DNA of 64,000 nt from Phenylobacterium sp. Root700 (GCF_001429025.1 NZ_LMHT01000015.1:207466-271465); one strand, 5' to 3'. Positions 9,217 to 18,259 are shown, counted from the first letter of the stretch. Translations and numbers: made by a program. The notes: generated by a model from the sequence alone, not told the origin.

Positions 9217-10293
9217 GTGCGTCTTCCCCAGGCCAGACTGGATCAGGTCCTAGACCGCTTCCGCGAGATCGAGGCGCGCATGGGCGCGGCCACGGACGGG
9301 GCGGAAATCGTTCGCCTGTCCAAGGAACACGCCGAGTTGAAGCCGGTGGCCGACGCCGTCATGGCGGTGGCCCGCGCGCGCGACGAACTGCCCGAGCTCG
9401 AAGAGATGGCCAAGGCCGGTGATCCGGAGATGGCGGCCATGGCGCAGGACGAACTGCAGGCGCTGAACGACCGGCTGCCCGGCCTCGAGCACGAGGTCGC
9501 CCTGCTGCTCGCGCCCAAGGACAAGGACGAGAACGCCTCGGCGATCCTGGAAGTCCGCGCCGGCACCGGCGGCGACGAGGCCGCCCTGTTCGCCGGCGAC
9601 CTGTTCCGCATGTACCAGCGCTACGCCCAGACCCGCGGCTGGCGCGTCGAGATCGACTCGATCTCCGAGGGCGAAGTCGGCGGCTACAAGGAAATCATCG
9701 CCTCGATCACCGGCGACGGCGTGTTCGGCCGGCTGAAATTCGAGAGCGGCGTCCACCGGGTGCAGCGCGTGCCCGAGACCGAAGCCGGCGGCCGCATCCA
9801 CACCTCGGCCGCCACCGTCGCGGTGCTGCCCGAGGTCGAGAACGTCGAGATCGAGATCCGCGACCAGGACCTGCGGATCGACACCTACCGCTCGTCCGGG
9901 GCCGGCGGCCAGCACGTCAACAAGACCGACTCCGCCGTGCGCATCACCCACCTTCCCACCGGGATCGTGGTCACCTCGTCGGAAAAGTCGCAGCACCAGA
10001 ACCGGGCGCGGGCCATGAAGGTCCTGCAGGCCAGGCTCTATGACCAGCAGCGCGAAGCCCTCGACAGCGCCCGCGCCGACGCCCGCAAGAACCAGGTCGG
10101 CTCGGGCGATCGCTCCGAACGCATCCGCACCTACAACTTCCCGCAAGGCCGGGTGACCGATCACCGGATCAACCTGACGCTCTACAATCTGGCCAAGGTC
10201 ATCGAGGGCGAAGGGCTGGACGACGTGATCAATCCGCTGATCGCCGAAGACCAGGCCGCCCGCCTCTCGGCGCTGGAAGACGAGTACAACTAG
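9217..10293 (+). CDS. prfA: Peptide chain release factor 1 (RF1)
   Basis: 358 residues, the normal RF1 length. RF1 reads UAA and UAG and triggers peptide release on the ribosome. Visible features: an N-terminal helical domain (about 1-100), the domain 2/4 core with the decoding loop, and the catalytic GGQ (residues 230-232, in [16 protein letters not shown]), whose glutamine is methylated by PrmC, encoded about 2.2 kb downstream. The start is GTG at 9217. Unlike in most alphaproteobacteria, prfA is not directly followed by prmC; a convergent YihY gene and a MOSC gene lie between. Confidence 0.97.
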   Translation: MRLPQARLDQVLDRFREIEARMGAATDGAEIVRLSKEHAELKPVADAVMAVARARDELPELEEMAKAGDPEMAAMAQDELQALNDRLPGLEHEVALLLAPKDKDENASAILEVRAGTGGDEAALFAGDLFRMYQRYAQTRGWRVEIDSISEGEVGGYKEIIASITGDGVFGRLKFESGVHRVQRVPETEAGGRIHTSAATVAVLPEVENVEIEIRDQDLRIDTYRSSGAGGQHVNKTDSAVRITHLPTGIVVTSSEKSQHQNRARAMKVLQARLYDQQREALDSARADARKNQVGSGDRSERIRTYNFPQGRVTDHRINLTLYNLAKVIEGEGLDDVINPLIAEDQAARLSALEDEYN

Positions 10294-10339
10294 AGCGCTT
10301 TCCGGCGAAGTGAACGCCGGATCGACGCCAGAAAGCGCG
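10294..10339. repeat. Dispersed intergenic hairpin repeat
   Basis: A two-tier inverted repeat directly after prfA: an outer GCGCTTTC/GAAAGCGC pair encloses an inner CCGGCG/CGCCGG pair. A second short AGCGC-rich piece follows at 10354-10372. It resembles the small palindromic repeats scattered between genes in Caulobacteraceae and may act as a weak terminator between the convergent prfA and yihY genes; there is no T-run. Confidence 0.55.
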
Positions 10340-10369
10340 ACAAAGCAAAGACCTAGAGCGCAGCGCGCT

Positions 10370-11593
10370 TTAACGCCGGAGCGCCCTGCGGACGCGCTCG
10401 GCCTGACGGCGGCCGTCGTCGACCGCCCGCTCCTTGATCCTGGAAATGTCCAGATGGAAGGCCAGGCCCACGGTGTCGGCCATCGCCGCGCCACGCTCGC
10501 CCATCGGGGCCGCCGGACCGATCGTGGTGTCCAGCGCCGTCTGGTGCTCGATCTCTGCGTTCAGCTCGGCGCCGAGCAGCACGACCATCACCGAAAACCA
10601 GATCCACATCATGAATCCGATCACCGCCCCCAGCGAGCCATAGGTCACGTCGAAGTGGGCGACGTTGTTGACGTACCAGGAAAAGCCCAGCGACCCGCCC
10701 AGCCAGAAGCACGCCGCCATCACGCCGCCGACCGAGACCCACCGCCAGCGCGCCCTGGCCCGGCAAGGGGCCAGCCGATAGATCATCGAAAAGGCGGCCG
10801 CCGCCATCAGCAGCAGCACCAGCCACCGCAAAGGGATCCAGATGCTCGCCAGTTCGTGCAGGCCTAGCCGCTCGAAGACCAGGGGCGTGGCCACCAGGAT
10901 GGCGCTCATCACCACCAGGAACACCAGCGCGCCGAAGGTGAAGCCGTAGGTCAGGGCGGTGCGCCGCACGAAGTGACGCTTTTCGGCCTCGTCGTAGGCG
11001 ATGTTCAGACCATCGAAGAGCGCCTTCATCCCGGCGTTGGCCGACCAGACCGACAGCAGCAGGCTGATCAGAAAGGCCACCGACAACGTGGCTTGAGGCC
11101 GGCTGGCCAACCGCATCATCTGGTCGCCCACGATCCCGACCACCTCCTCGGGGAACACCGTGGCCATCTCCGCCAGCTGCTTCTGGACCGCGCCCACATC
11201 GGCGAAGATCCCGTAGAGCGAGACGAACACCCCGATGGCCGGAAACAGCGCCAGCAGGGTGTAGAAGGTGACGCCCCCGGCGACCGCGGGCAGCCGGTCG
11301 CGACCGATCTCCTGATAGGTTCGCCAGAGAATGTCCTTCCAGCCGATCGGTGGAATCCGATGCGGGCCGTGGGCCAGCCGGCCGCGGCCGGGCTCGGCGA
11401 TATCGAAGGCCTCCGGCGTCGCCTCGGCCTGCACGCTGAGGCCAGGCTTGGGCTTCATGACGCTGCGCCGCCAGAGCTCGGTCATGGCGACCAGCCCAAC
11501 CCAGGGCGCCGCACGCAGGAGGATCGGCCCTGCCACGCGAAGCCCCGACTTGATCGACCGTAGTGAAATCTCTGGTCGTCGCACGCTTCGCAC
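10370..11593 (-). CDS. YihY/BrkB-family inner membrane protein
   Basis: Up to 407 residues. The family signature is clear: RDRLPAVAGGVTFYTLLALFPA at about 115-135, then further membrane helices near 180-200, 220-245, 270-290, 305-325 and 335-365 (GSLGAVIGFMMWIWFSVMVVLLGAELNAEIE). These are six-helix inner membrane proteins of unknown transport or structural role; old names such as BrkB or RNase BN are not supported for the family. The start is uncertain: a GTG at 11593 is used, and an inner Met about 42 codons later would still keep all helices. It is convergent with prfA. Confidence 0.85.
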   Translation of the reverse strand: MRSVRRPEISLRSIKSGLRVAGPILLRAAPWVGLVAMTELWRRSVMKPKPGLSVQAEATPEAFDIAEPGRGRLAHGPHRIPPIGWKDILWRTYQEIGRDRLPAVAGGVTFYTLLALFPAIGVFVSLYGIFADVGAVQKQLAEMATVFPEEVVGIVGDQMMRLASRPQATLSVAFLISLLLSVWSANAGMKALFDGLNIAYDEAEKRHFVRRTALTYGFTFGALVFLVVMSAILVATPLVFERLGLHELASIWIPLRWLVLLLMAAAAFSMIYRLAPCRARARWRWVSVGGVMAACFWLGGSLGFSWYVNNVAHFDVTYGSLGAVIGFMMWIWFSVMVVLLGAELNAEIEHQTALDTTIGPAAPMGERGAAMADTVGLAFHLDISRIKERAVDDGRRQAERVRRALRR

Positions 11594-11745
11594 ACCTCAA
11601 ACCGAGCTTCAAAAACCCGCCAGATCGGCGCCCGTTCCGGTGGTTGTAGCGCGCAAAGCCGAACGACGCCCCCTCGGGCTCGCCGCGCCGCCTATCAGGA
11701 CATAAGCTGCTTGTCCCGCCCTCGAGCTTGCAGGTACCAGGGACC

Positions 11746-12522
11746 ATGACCGGCCACATCGCTGCGCTCTATCGTCACCCCGTGAAGGGCTTCACGCCCG
11801 AGCGGCTGAATTTCGCCGACCTGACCGTCGGCGGTCCGTTCCCCTGCGACCGGATGTTCGCCGTCGAGAACGGCCCATCGGGCTTTGATCCGGCCGCGCC
11901 CGGCTTCATCTCAAAGCAGAAGTTCACCGTCCTGGCCGCGATCCCCGAGGTCGCCAAGGCCCGCACCGCCTATGACGAGGCCAGCGCCACCCTGACGGCG
12001 ACCGCGCCTGGGCAAGCCGACTTTTCCGGCGTGCTCTCCCAGGACCCAGGCCGCGAGGCCTTCGCGGCCTGGCTGGCGCAACTGCTGGGCGAGGAGGCGA
12101 GCGGTCCCCTGCGGGTCGTCTCGGCCGACGGGCACCGGTTCATGGACCACCCGCTGGGTCATGTCTCGATCGTCAACCTGGCCAGCGTCCGCGACCTGGA
12201 AGCCAAGATCGGCCGCCCCGTCGACCCCTTGCGGTTCCGCGGCAACGTCCTGGTCGAGGGTTGGCCCGCCTGGGCCGAGAACGAGTGGAGCGGCCGCGAG
12301 CTGATGCTCGGCTTCGCCCGCGCCAAGGTGTTCAAGCCTATCGTCCGCTGCGCCGCGACCCACGTGGATCCGGTCACCGCCGAACGCGACATGGATGTTG
12401 TAAAGGCCCTGTTCGACAACTACGGCCACATGAACCTGGGCATCTATGTCCACGTTACCGATTCTGGACGGATCGCAGTCGGCGACGCCTGCACCGAGCC
12501 GTCGATGGAGCCCGCCGAATGA
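11746..12522 (+). CDS. MOSC domain-containing protein
   Basis: 258 residues. The N-terminal beta-barrel segment (IAALYRHPVKGFTPERL, residues 3-19) and the C-terminal MOSC domain (about 100-250) with a conserved Cys near residue 204 (FKPIVRCAATHVDP) match the YcbX/MOSC group. MOSC proteins bind sulfur carried on a conserved Cys and include molybdenum-cofactor sulfurases and N-hydroxylated base reductase partners; the exact reaction here is unknown. The ATG at 11746 is chosen for the family N-terminus. Its stop overlaps the prmC start in ATGA, so the two are translationally coupled. Confidence 0.87.
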   Translation: MTGHIAALYRHPVKGFTPERLNFADLTVGGPFPCDRMFAVENGPSGFDPAAPGFISKQKFTVLAAIPEVAKARTAYDEASATLTATAPGQADFSGVLSQDPGREAFAAWLAQLLGEEASGPLRVVSADGHRFMDHPLGHVSIVNLASVRDLEAKIGRPVDPLRFRGNVLVEGWPAWAENEWSGRELMLGFARAKVFKPIVRCAATHVDPVTAERDMDVVKALFDNYGHMNLGIYVHVTDSGRIAVGDACTEPSMEPAE

Positions 12523-13391
12523 GCCTGACCCTGCTGCAAGCCTGGCAAACAGCCAAGAGCAGGCTGGAAGCCGCCGGGCTCGCCGGCCCGGTCATCGACG
12601 CCCGCCTGTTGGTGGAAGCCGCCGCCGACGCCACCCGCGCCGATATCGTCACCGATCCCTACCGGGCGCTGACGCCGGAGCAGGAAGAACGCCTCGGCGA
12701 CTATCTGTCGCGCCGCGAGGCCCGTCAGCCGGTCAGCCACATCCTGGGCCGCAAGGGCTTCTGGAAGATCATGCTGTCGGTGACGCCCGACGTGCTGACG
12801 CCCCGCCCCGACACCGAGGTGATCGTCGACTACGTGCTGAAGAAATTCCCCGACGAGGCGGCCGCCTTCCAGATCCTGGACCTGGGCGTCGGGTCCGGCG
12901 CCATCGTCCTGTCGATCCTGGCCGAGCGGCCGAAGGCCAAGGGCCTGGCGACCGACATCTCCGACGAAGCCCTGGCCGTGGCCCGCGAGAACGCCGCCAA
13001 CTTGGGGCTGGCCAACCAGATCGCCTTCGCCCGCGGCAATTGGACCGAGGGCCTGGCCGACGCCAGCTTCGACATCGTCGTCTCCAACCCGCCCTATATC
13101 GCCAGCGAGGTCATCGAGACCCTCGAGCCGGAGGTGAAGGATCACGAGCCGCGCCTGGCGCTCGACGGCGGGACCGACGGCCTGGACGCCTATCGCCACT
13201 TGGCCCCGGAGATCCTGCGGGTGCTGAAACCGGGCGGCATGTTCGCCGTGGAGATCGGCTACGATCAGAAGGATGCGGTCGAGGCCCTGTTCAACGAGGC
13301 CGGCGCCGACGACGTCTGGACCATCAAGGACTTGTCGACCCATGACCGCGTTGTGGTCGGTGTGAAAAACCCCTTGGAAACCGGCGACTGA
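12519..13391 (+). CDS. prmC: Release factor glutamine methyltransferase PrmC
   Basis: 290 residues. PrmC methylates the Gln of the GGQ motif in release factors using S-adenosylmethionine. There is an N-terminal helical domain that holds the factor (about 1-80), then a Rossmann methyltransferase domain with the SAM loop LDLGVGSGAIVLS (about 125-137) and the catalytic NPPY motif (VSNPPYIAS). The start overlaps the MOSC stop by four bases (ATGA), so the longer open frame upstream is not used. The substrate gene prfA lies about 2.2 kb upstream on the same strand. Confidence 0.95.
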   Translation: MSLTLLQAWQTAKSRLEAAGLAGPVIDARLLVEAAADATRADIVTDPYRALTPEQEERLGDYLSRREARQPVSHILGRKGFWKIMLSVTPDVLTPRPDTEVIVDYVLKKFPDEAAAFQILDLGVGSGAIVLSILAERPKAKGLATDISDEALAVARENAANLGLANQIAFARGNWTEGLADASFDIVVSNPPYIASEVIETLEPEVKDHEPRLALDGGTDGLDAYRHLAPEILRVLKPGGMFAVEIGYDQKDAVEALFNEAGADDVWTIKDLSTHDRVVVGVKNPLETGD

Positions 13392-13638
13392 ATCGCTAAG
13401 TCTTTGTCCTGTCTCCACCCAATTCGCCGGTGCTAGAGGTTTTGGTCGCCCTGTAAATCAGGATGATCAGCCGGCCCGGCAGGCGCGCAGGCCAAGCGTG
13501 TCTCGCGCCTCAAGGTCCGGGCGGACGACGGGGAACACTTACGTCTTCAACATGGACTTACGGGCGATTGGCCCGACCAAGGCGAGAGGATAGACCGCGC
13601 GCTTACCGGCGAGACCGAAGCGGCGGCGGACACAAAGA

Positions 13639-14802
13639 ATGAGAGATTTCAAGGGTATGAAGCGCCAGCGCGGCCGCAATCGTGGCGGCGGCGGTGGCGG
13701 CAAACCGCAGCAGCAAAACGCGAACCGGTCGTTCGATTCGAACGGTCCCGACGGCGTTAAGGTGCGCGGCAACGCCCAGCACGTTTTCGAGAAGTACCAG
13801 CAGCTGGCCCGCGACGCGTCGTCGGCCGGTGACCGGGTGCTCGCCGAGGGTTACCTGCAGCACGCCGAACACTATTTCCGCGTCGTGCGCGCCATGCAGC
13901 CGACCAAACCCGCGGCCGAGATCATCGGCCGCGAGAACCTCAGCGGCTTCGAGATCGATTTCGAGGACGAGAGCGGCGCCCAGGCGGCGGCCGCGGCTGA
14001 AGCCGAGGCCTCGGGCGAGGCCTACTCCGACAACAACGAAGGCGAGGGCCAACAGCCGCGCGCCGAGCGTTGGCGCGACGAGCGTCCCCGTGACGACCGG
14101 CCGCGTGAAGATCGCCAAGGCGGCGGCCAGGGCGGCGGGCAACGCGACGACCGTCCCCGCAACGACCGCAATGATCGCAATGATCGCTTCGAAGGCCGCG
14201 GCCGCGACCGTTGGCGTGATCGCGACGATCGTCCGCGTGACGGCCAGCAAGGCCAACAAAGCCAGCAAGGCGGCCAACAGGGCCAACGCGACGCCCGTGA
14301 CGACCGTCCCCGTGACGATCGCCCTCGCGACGACAGACCCCGCGATGAGCGCCCGCGTGAGGATCGCCCCCGCGACGAGCGTCCCCGTGACGACCGGCCG
14401 CGTGAGGATCGTCCTCGCGAGGATCGCCAGCGCGACGACCGCCCCCGGGCCGACCGTGACGACCGCCGCGAACGCGATGACCGTCCGCCGCGCGGTGAGC
14501 GTTTCGAAAACCGCCGCGACCGCGAAGACCGCCCCGAGCGTGATCCGCTGGCCGTGGTCGAACCGAAGGCCTCGCCGCTGGTCGCCAGCGAAGAGCGTCC
14601 CTCCCCGGTTCTGCGCGACGAGGACGGCGGCGAAAGCCACGCCCCGGCCTTCCTGAAGGCTCCGCGTGCGCCCCGCGCCCCCAAGGCCGAGGTCGCGCCC
14701 ACCGCTGAAGGCGAAGAAAAGCCCAAGGCCCGCCGTCGCCGCGCTCCGCGCAGCTTCGAGGGTGGCGAAGGCGCTCCGCCGAACGAGACCGAAGAAGCCT
14801 AA
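13639..14802 (+). CDS. DUF4167 protein with a long Arg/Asp repeat tail
   Basis: 387 residues. The N-terminal 95 residues form the DUF4167 domain (KRQRGRNRGG, then NAQHVFEKYQQLARDA and LQHAEHYFRVVRAMQ), found almost only in alphaproteobacteria and next to prmC. After an acidic patch (about 105-135) comes a charge-patterned low-complexity region (about 135-300) built from DDRPRDERPRED-type units, then a basic C-terminus with RRRRAPRSF. Such tails suggest RNA or ribosome association and phase-separating behaviour, but no function is established. The ATG at 13639 is used; another at 13657 is equally possible. Two terminators follow. Confidence 0.88.
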   Translation: MRDFKGMKRQRGRNRGGGGGGKPQQQNANRSFDSNGPDGVKVRGNAQHVFEKYQQLARDASSAGDRVLAEGYLQHAEHYFRVVRAMQPTKPAAEIIGRENLSGFEIDFEDESGAQAAAAAEAEASGEAYSDNNEGEGQQPRAERWRDERPRDDRPREDRQGGGQGGGQRDDRPRNDRNDRNDRFEGRGRDRWRDRDDRPRDGQQGQQSQQGGQQGQRDARDDRPRDDRPRDDRPRDERPREDRPRDERPRDDRPREDRPREDRQRDDRPRADRDDRRERDDRPPRGERFENRRDREDRPERDPLAVVEPKASPLVASEERPSPVLRDEDGGESHAPAFLKAPRAPRAPKAEVAPTAEGEEKPKARRRRAPRSFEGGEGAPPNETEEA

Positions 14803-14815
14803 GGCCCAGCAAAAA

Positions 14816-14844
14816 GGGCGGGGAGCTTTGCGCTTCCCCGCCCC
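14816..14844 (+). terminator. Hairpin after the DUF4167 gene
   Basis: GGGCGGGGA (14816-14824) pairs perfectly with TCCCCGCCC (14835-14843). There is no T-run after it on the + strand, but five A precede it, so it would work best on the - strand or as an RNA 3'-end stabiliser. Confidence 0.5.
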
Positions 14845-14860
14845 AAGGCCGAAGACATTC

Positions 14861-14892
14861 AAATCCCTCCCCGCCGCGGGGAGGGATTTTTT
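14861..14892. terminator. Bidirectional Rho-independent terminator
   Basis: AAATCCCTCCCC (14861-14872) pairs perfectly with GGGGAGGGATTT (14878-14889) around a short CG-rich loop, with T continuing to 14892. The flanking A and T runs let it stop both the DUF4167 transcript and the convergent receptor transcript. Confidence 0.9.
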
Positions 14893-14897
14893 GTGGC

Positions 14898-16874
14898 TTA
14901 GAACTTGTAGCCAGCGCCGACCCGGAAGCTGCGGCCTGGCAGCGGCGCCAGTTCCTTCAGGAACGAGGCGTGTTCCCGCGCTTCGGTGTCGTTGATGTTC
15001 CGCGCCTCGGCGAACAGCTTCAGATTCTTATCAGCGAACGGCGTGGCGCTGAGCGAGGCGTTCAGCATCATGTAGCTGTCGGTGGGCAGCTCGAATTCGG
15101 CGACGCGGTCCTGCTCGGCCACCCGGCGCAGCTCCAGTTTGCCCGTCCACCAGCCGGCGTCGAAGACCGCCCGGCCGGTCACCGACCACGGGGGAATGCG
15201 GGCCGGCACGCCCAGATCGGTCTCGCCGCGCACATAGTCGGCCGAGCCTTCCAGGGTGAAGCTGCGATCGCCGTCCTGCCACAGGCGGTAGGAGGCCTCC
15301 ATCTCACCGCCGTAGAACTTCGCGTCGGTCTGCACGAAATGGTAGATGCGGAAACCGGAGTCCGCGTCCACCGCGCCGGTCGCCCGCAGGTCGACGAAGC
15401 CGTCGTACTTCACCGCGAAGGCGTGGAGATCGATCGACCAGGGCCCGTCCGCATAGTGCACGGTGGCGTCCAGCGAATAAGAGATCTCTTCATTGAGATC
15501 GGCGTCGCCGACCTCGAACTGCTGGGTCGCTGGGTGCGCGCCCTCGGAGAACAGCTCCTCCTCGGTCGGGGCGCGGCTGGTGCGCGAGCCGCTCAGCCCC
15601 AGGAACCAGCCTTCGGCAGGACGCAGGAAGGCGCCGATCGACGCCGAGATGTTGGTGAACTTCCGCTCGGCGATCTCGCTGTCGAGCTTACGCTGATCGA
15701 GACGCAGGCCGCCCTCGACGCCCCACTTGTCCTTGTCCAGCCGCTGCAGGGTGAAGATCCCCTGCTCGGTGATCTTGGTCTTGGGGATCAGGGCCTCTTC
15801 GCCGATGGCGTCGAAGTTGCGCTGTAGGGCCTGGACGCCCACCGCGCCCTGCCAGCCGCCACGGTCAGGTTGAACCAGTTCCAGCCGGCCTTCCCAACCG
15901 TCCGACAGGAAGGTGGTGCCGACCTCGTCGCCCTCGAACTCGGTATGCTTGTAGTCGGCCCAGCCGGCCGAGAACTTGATCTTGTCGAACGGCCCGAGAT
16001 CGAGGTTCAGCTCGCCCTGGCCATCCACACGGGTCTGTTTCAGCCCGATGGTGACGTCCTCCTCGGCGGCGATGCCGTAGGTGGTGTCGGTCTTCTTGAT
16101 CGATAGCCCGCCAAAGCCCTGGCTGCCGACATAGGACACCCCCGCGCCATAGGCCGTGAGCTCGACGGCGCTGTTGGCGACCTTGGTCTCCGAGAGGCTG
16201 GGCTCGGGCAGGCCCTCTTCAGCCGCCAACCGCCGGGACATCTGGGCCACGGGGACGGTGTAGTCCTCGCTGGTGCGGCGCAAGCCGTCGAGGCTGAGCA
16301 CCCAGTTGCCGACGCCGGCCTTGAAGGCCGCCGAGGCCATCTTCCCGTCATCACCGCTGGACCCCGAGACCAGCATCCGGCCGTGGACGCCGTCGACCAC
16401 CTGATGGGGGATCCGGTCGTCGATGATGTTGACGATGCCGCCGATGGCCGAGCCACCATAGGCCAGGGCCGAAGGCCCGCGCAGCACCTCGATCCGCTCG
16501 GCTTCCTGCGGGTCGGTCGCCACCTGGTGGTCGGGCGACAGGGCCGAGGCGTCGATCATGCCGACGCCGTTGGTCAGGACCAGAACACGCGGCCCGGCCA
16601 GGCCCCGGATCACCGGTCGGCTGGCGCCCGGGCCAAAGAAGGTGGAGCGCACGCCTGGCAAACCCGACAGCACGTCGCCCAAGCCCGCGGCCGGCGCGGT
16701 GTCCAGATCGTCGCGCTTCAGCACCTCGACGCTGGTGGTCGAGGAGTCCATCGAGACGACATAGGGCGCAGCGGTGACCACGACCTCCGACACCTCCTTC
16801 GTCACGTCGGCCCAGGCCGGGGTGGCCATCAGGGCCGCAATGCCGCTGGCGGCGAGGAGGTGGGTCTTGGTCAT
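14898..16874 (-). CDS. TonB-dependent receptor, ZnuD-like (probable zinc receptor)
   Basis: 658 residues. A signal peptide (1-22, ending ...PAWADV) precedes a TonB-box-like VSEVVVTAAP, a plug domain (about 45-150, with GLPGVRSTFFGPGASRPVIRG and VEVLRGPSALAYGGSAIGGIVN) and a 22-strand outer membrane barrel ending in an aromatic residue (VGAGYKF). It moves a ligand across the outer membrane using TonB energy. The order and motifs resemble ZnuD-type receptors. The divergent gene encodes a Zur-like regulator, and palindromes fit for Zur lie in between, so zinc is the likely ligand. The ATG at 16874 starts the signal peptide; the open frame further upstream runs through the operator and is not coding. 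Confidence 0.87.
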   Translation of the reverse strand: MTKTHLLAASGIAALMATPAWADVTKEVSEVVVTAAPYVVSMDSSTTSVEVLKRDDLDTAPAAGLGDVLSGLPGVRSTFFGPGASRPVIRGLAGPRVLVLTNGVGMIDASALSPDHQVATDPQEAERIEVLRGPSALAYGGSAIGGIVNIIDDRIPHQVVDGVHGRMLVSGSSGDDGKMASAAFKAGVGNWVLSLDGLRRTSEDYTVPVAQMSRRLAAEEGLPEPSLSETKVANSAVELTAYGAGVSYVGSQGFGGLSIKKTDTTYGIAAEEDVTIGLKQTRVDGQGELNLDLGPFDKIKFSAGWADYKHTEFEGDEVGTTFLSDGWEGRLELVQPDRGGWQGAVGVQALQRNFDAIGEEALIPKTKITEQGIFTLQRLDKDKWGVEGGLRLDQRKLDSEIAERKFTNISASIGAFLRPAEGWFLGLSGSRTSRAPTEEELFSEGAHPATQQFEVGDADLNEEISYSLDATVHYADGPWSIDLHAFAVKYDGFVDLRATGAVDADSGFRIYHFVQTDAKFYGGEMEASYRLWQDGDRSFTLEGSADYVRGETDLGVPARIPPWSVTGRAVFDAGWWTGKLELRRVAEQDRVAEFELPTDSYMMLNASLSATPFADKNLKLFAEARNINDTEAREHASFLKELAPLPGRSFRVGAGYKF

Positions 16875-16926
16875 GGGCGACGCCTCAAGCAGAAAACAGG
16901 CCCAAGGCTTGAAATCGCCCCGCCCC

Positions 16927-16965
16927 GTTACGAAATAACACCTTCTGTTATGAGATAACATAACC
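16927..16965. promoter_or_regulatory. Probable Zur operator region (overlapping palindromes)
   Basis: A perfect palindrome TGTTATGAGATAACA occupies 16946-16960, extended by a second TAAC to 16964. A second imperfect one, GTTA-N5-TAAC, lies at 16927-16939. It sits about 50-90 bases before the receptor start and 55-95 bases before the zur start. Sites of the GTTAT-N3-ATAAC kind are bound by Zur in alphaproteobacteria, so the site probably represses the receptor and possibly zur itself when zinc is plentiful. Assignment is from context, not experiment. Confidence 0.7.
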
Positions 16966-17020
16966 ATCCGTCAAGCGCCCCGTGCTTGCCGAGCAGCCAA
17001 GAGGCGGGTAGCCAAGGGAC

Positions 17021-17503
17021 ATGGGAGCCGAATGTCATCATCCGGACGGCGTGCATCCGGGCCTCAAGGGCTCGGCGCTGAGCCACGCCCTGGGCGCGGC
17101 CGAAAGCCGTTGCGTCGCCACCCAGGAGCGGCTGACCACCCCGCGCCGCCGGGTGCTGGAGCTGCTGCTGGAGTCCAACGCTCCGCAGAAGGCCTATGAC
17201 CTGATCGCCGCCTTCGGCGCGCACGGAGAACCGGCCAAGCCGCCGACCGTCTATCGGGCGCTGGAATTCCTGGAACGGCTGGGCTTCGCCCACCGGATCG
17301 AGAGCCTGAACGCCTATGTGCCTTGCCGCATCGACGGCCAGAGCCACCGCGCCGCCTTCCTGATCTGCGACTGCTGCGGCGCGGCCGAGGAGTTCGAGCC
17401 GGACTTCACCGCCCAACTCGCCGCCGCCGCGAAGGCGGGCTACCAGATCTCGACCATCACCCTGGAAGCCCGCGGCCGCTGCTCGGCCTGCGGCGCCGAC
17501 TAG
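17021..17503 (+). CDS. zur: Fur-family zinc uptake regulator Zur
   Basis: 160 residues. The N-terminal winged helix (about 35-95, TTPRRRVLELLLES and PPTVYRALEFLERLGFAHRIE) is of Fur type. The C-terminal dimerisation domain has two cysteine pairs, CDCC (about 122-125) and CSAC (about 154-157), matching the structural zinc site of Zur. A His/Cys-rich N-terminus (CHHPDGVH) is extra. Zur with zinc represses zinc uptake genes. Its closest neighbour is the divergent ZnuD-like receptor, with palindromic sites between. Fur itself usually has a longer His-rich tail, so Zur is the better name. Confidence 0.85.
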   Translation: MGAECHHPDGVHPGLKGSALSHALGAAESRCVATQERLTTPRRRVLELLLESNAPQKAYDLIAAFGAHGEPAKPPTVYRALEFLERLGFAHRIESLNAYVPCRIDGQSHRAAFLICDCCGAAEEFEPDFTAQLAAAAKAGYQISTITLEARGRCSACGAD

Positions 17504-17525
17504 AAACGCCCTCCCCCATCTAAGC

Positions 17526-17557
17526 TCGTCATGGCCGGGCTTTGTCCCGGCCATCCA
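17526..17557. repeat. Dispersed intergenic palindromic repeat
   Basis: ATGGCCGGG (17531-17539) and CCCGGCCAT (17546-17554) form a hairpin. The surrounding CTCGTC...CCATCC wording is common between genes in Caulobacter and related bacteria. It lies between the convergent zur and GNAT genes and may help end transcription. The rest of 17558-17669 shows no gene. Confidence 0.6.
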
Positions 17558-17669
17558 TAGACGCGGACGTCCGGGGCTTCTCGCCAGAGACTGGCGTCTA
17601 TAGATCCCCGACACTCCGCTACGCTTCGGTCGAGGATGACGATCTGCAGAGCGGCCGGCGCGAGGACGC

Positions 17670-18167
17670 CTACGGACGCAGCCGCGCCATCGAGATGGCG
17701 TCGACATACTCCCCGTCCCGCCAGGCGTAGCCGCGGTACAGTCCCTCGCGCTCGAAACCGAACCGCTCATAGAGCGCGATGGCGCGGGTGTTGTCGGGCC
17801 AGACGAACAGCTCCAGCCGGCGCAGGCCCAGCCAGCGGTCGGCCTGGTCCACCGCCGCCGCCATCAGGGCCGTGCCGGCGCCGCGCCCCGCATAGGCGTC
17901 ATGAACCGCCATGCCGATCACCCCGGCATGGCCTCGCCGCCCCTCAAGGCGGTTGAGCCCCAGGCTGCCGATGACCTTTCCGCCGATCACCGCGACGAGC
18001 ATGGTTTGTGCGGCGGAGGTGACCTGAAAGCGCTCGCGCCGCGTCGCCACGCTGGTGAACGGGACCTGCATCGTGCCCCAGACCGCGCGCGGCTGGTTCA
18101 GCGCCTCGGTCAGGTCGGCGACGTCGTCGGGTTCCGCGGCCCGGATCAGTATTTCGTCTTGGCTCAT
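17670..18167 (-). CDS. GNAT-family N-acetyltransferase
   Basis: 165 residues, a single GNAT domain. Acetyl-CoA binding motif A is seen as IGMAVHDAYAGRGAGTALMAAAVDQA (about 86-111), with the R/Q-x-x-G-x-G/A core, and motif B as NTRAIALYERFGFEREG (about 126-142). The overall pattern is close to RimJ/PhnO- and phosphinothricin-acetyltransferase-like enzymes that modify small amines; the substrate is not predictable. A terminator-like hairpin lies just upstream on the same strand, with a tiny ORF beyond it. Confidence 0.85.
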   Translation of the reverse strand: MSQDEILIRAAEPDDVADLTEALNQPRAVWGTMQVPFTSVATRRERFQVTSAAQTMLVAVIGGKVIGSLGLNRLEGRRGHAGVIGMAVHDAYAGRGAGTALMAAAVDQADRWLGLRRLELFVWPDNTRAIALYERFGFEREGLYRGYAWRDGEYVDAISMARLRP

Positions 18168-18200
18168 GGTCGTCTCTCGGTGGGCCGGAGAACGGAGCCA

Positions 18201-18232
18201 AAGAAAAAGCCCCGTCCGTCGCCGGCGGGGCT
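18201..18232 (-). terminator. Rho-independent terminator upstream of the GNAT gene
   Basis: On the - strand AGCCCCG pairs with CGGGGCT (18208-18214 with 18226-18232) and is followed by TTTTTC. It stands 34 bases before the GNAT start codon, so it would stop transcripts entering from the right unless it is an attenuator. Confidence 0.75.
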
Positions 18233-18259
18233 GGTGTCGAATACGGGCGCTGTTTCGTC

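Noticed and set aside
14080..14530. Regular DNA repeats that might be read as a CRISPR array
   Set aside because: They lie inside a continuous coding frame, the units are imperfect and touch each other, and there are no spacers or cas genes.
17542..17730. A 62-codon ORF between zur and the GNAT gene
   Set aside because: It starts inside a dispersed repeat, overlaps the end of the GNAT gene and has no ribosome-binding site.
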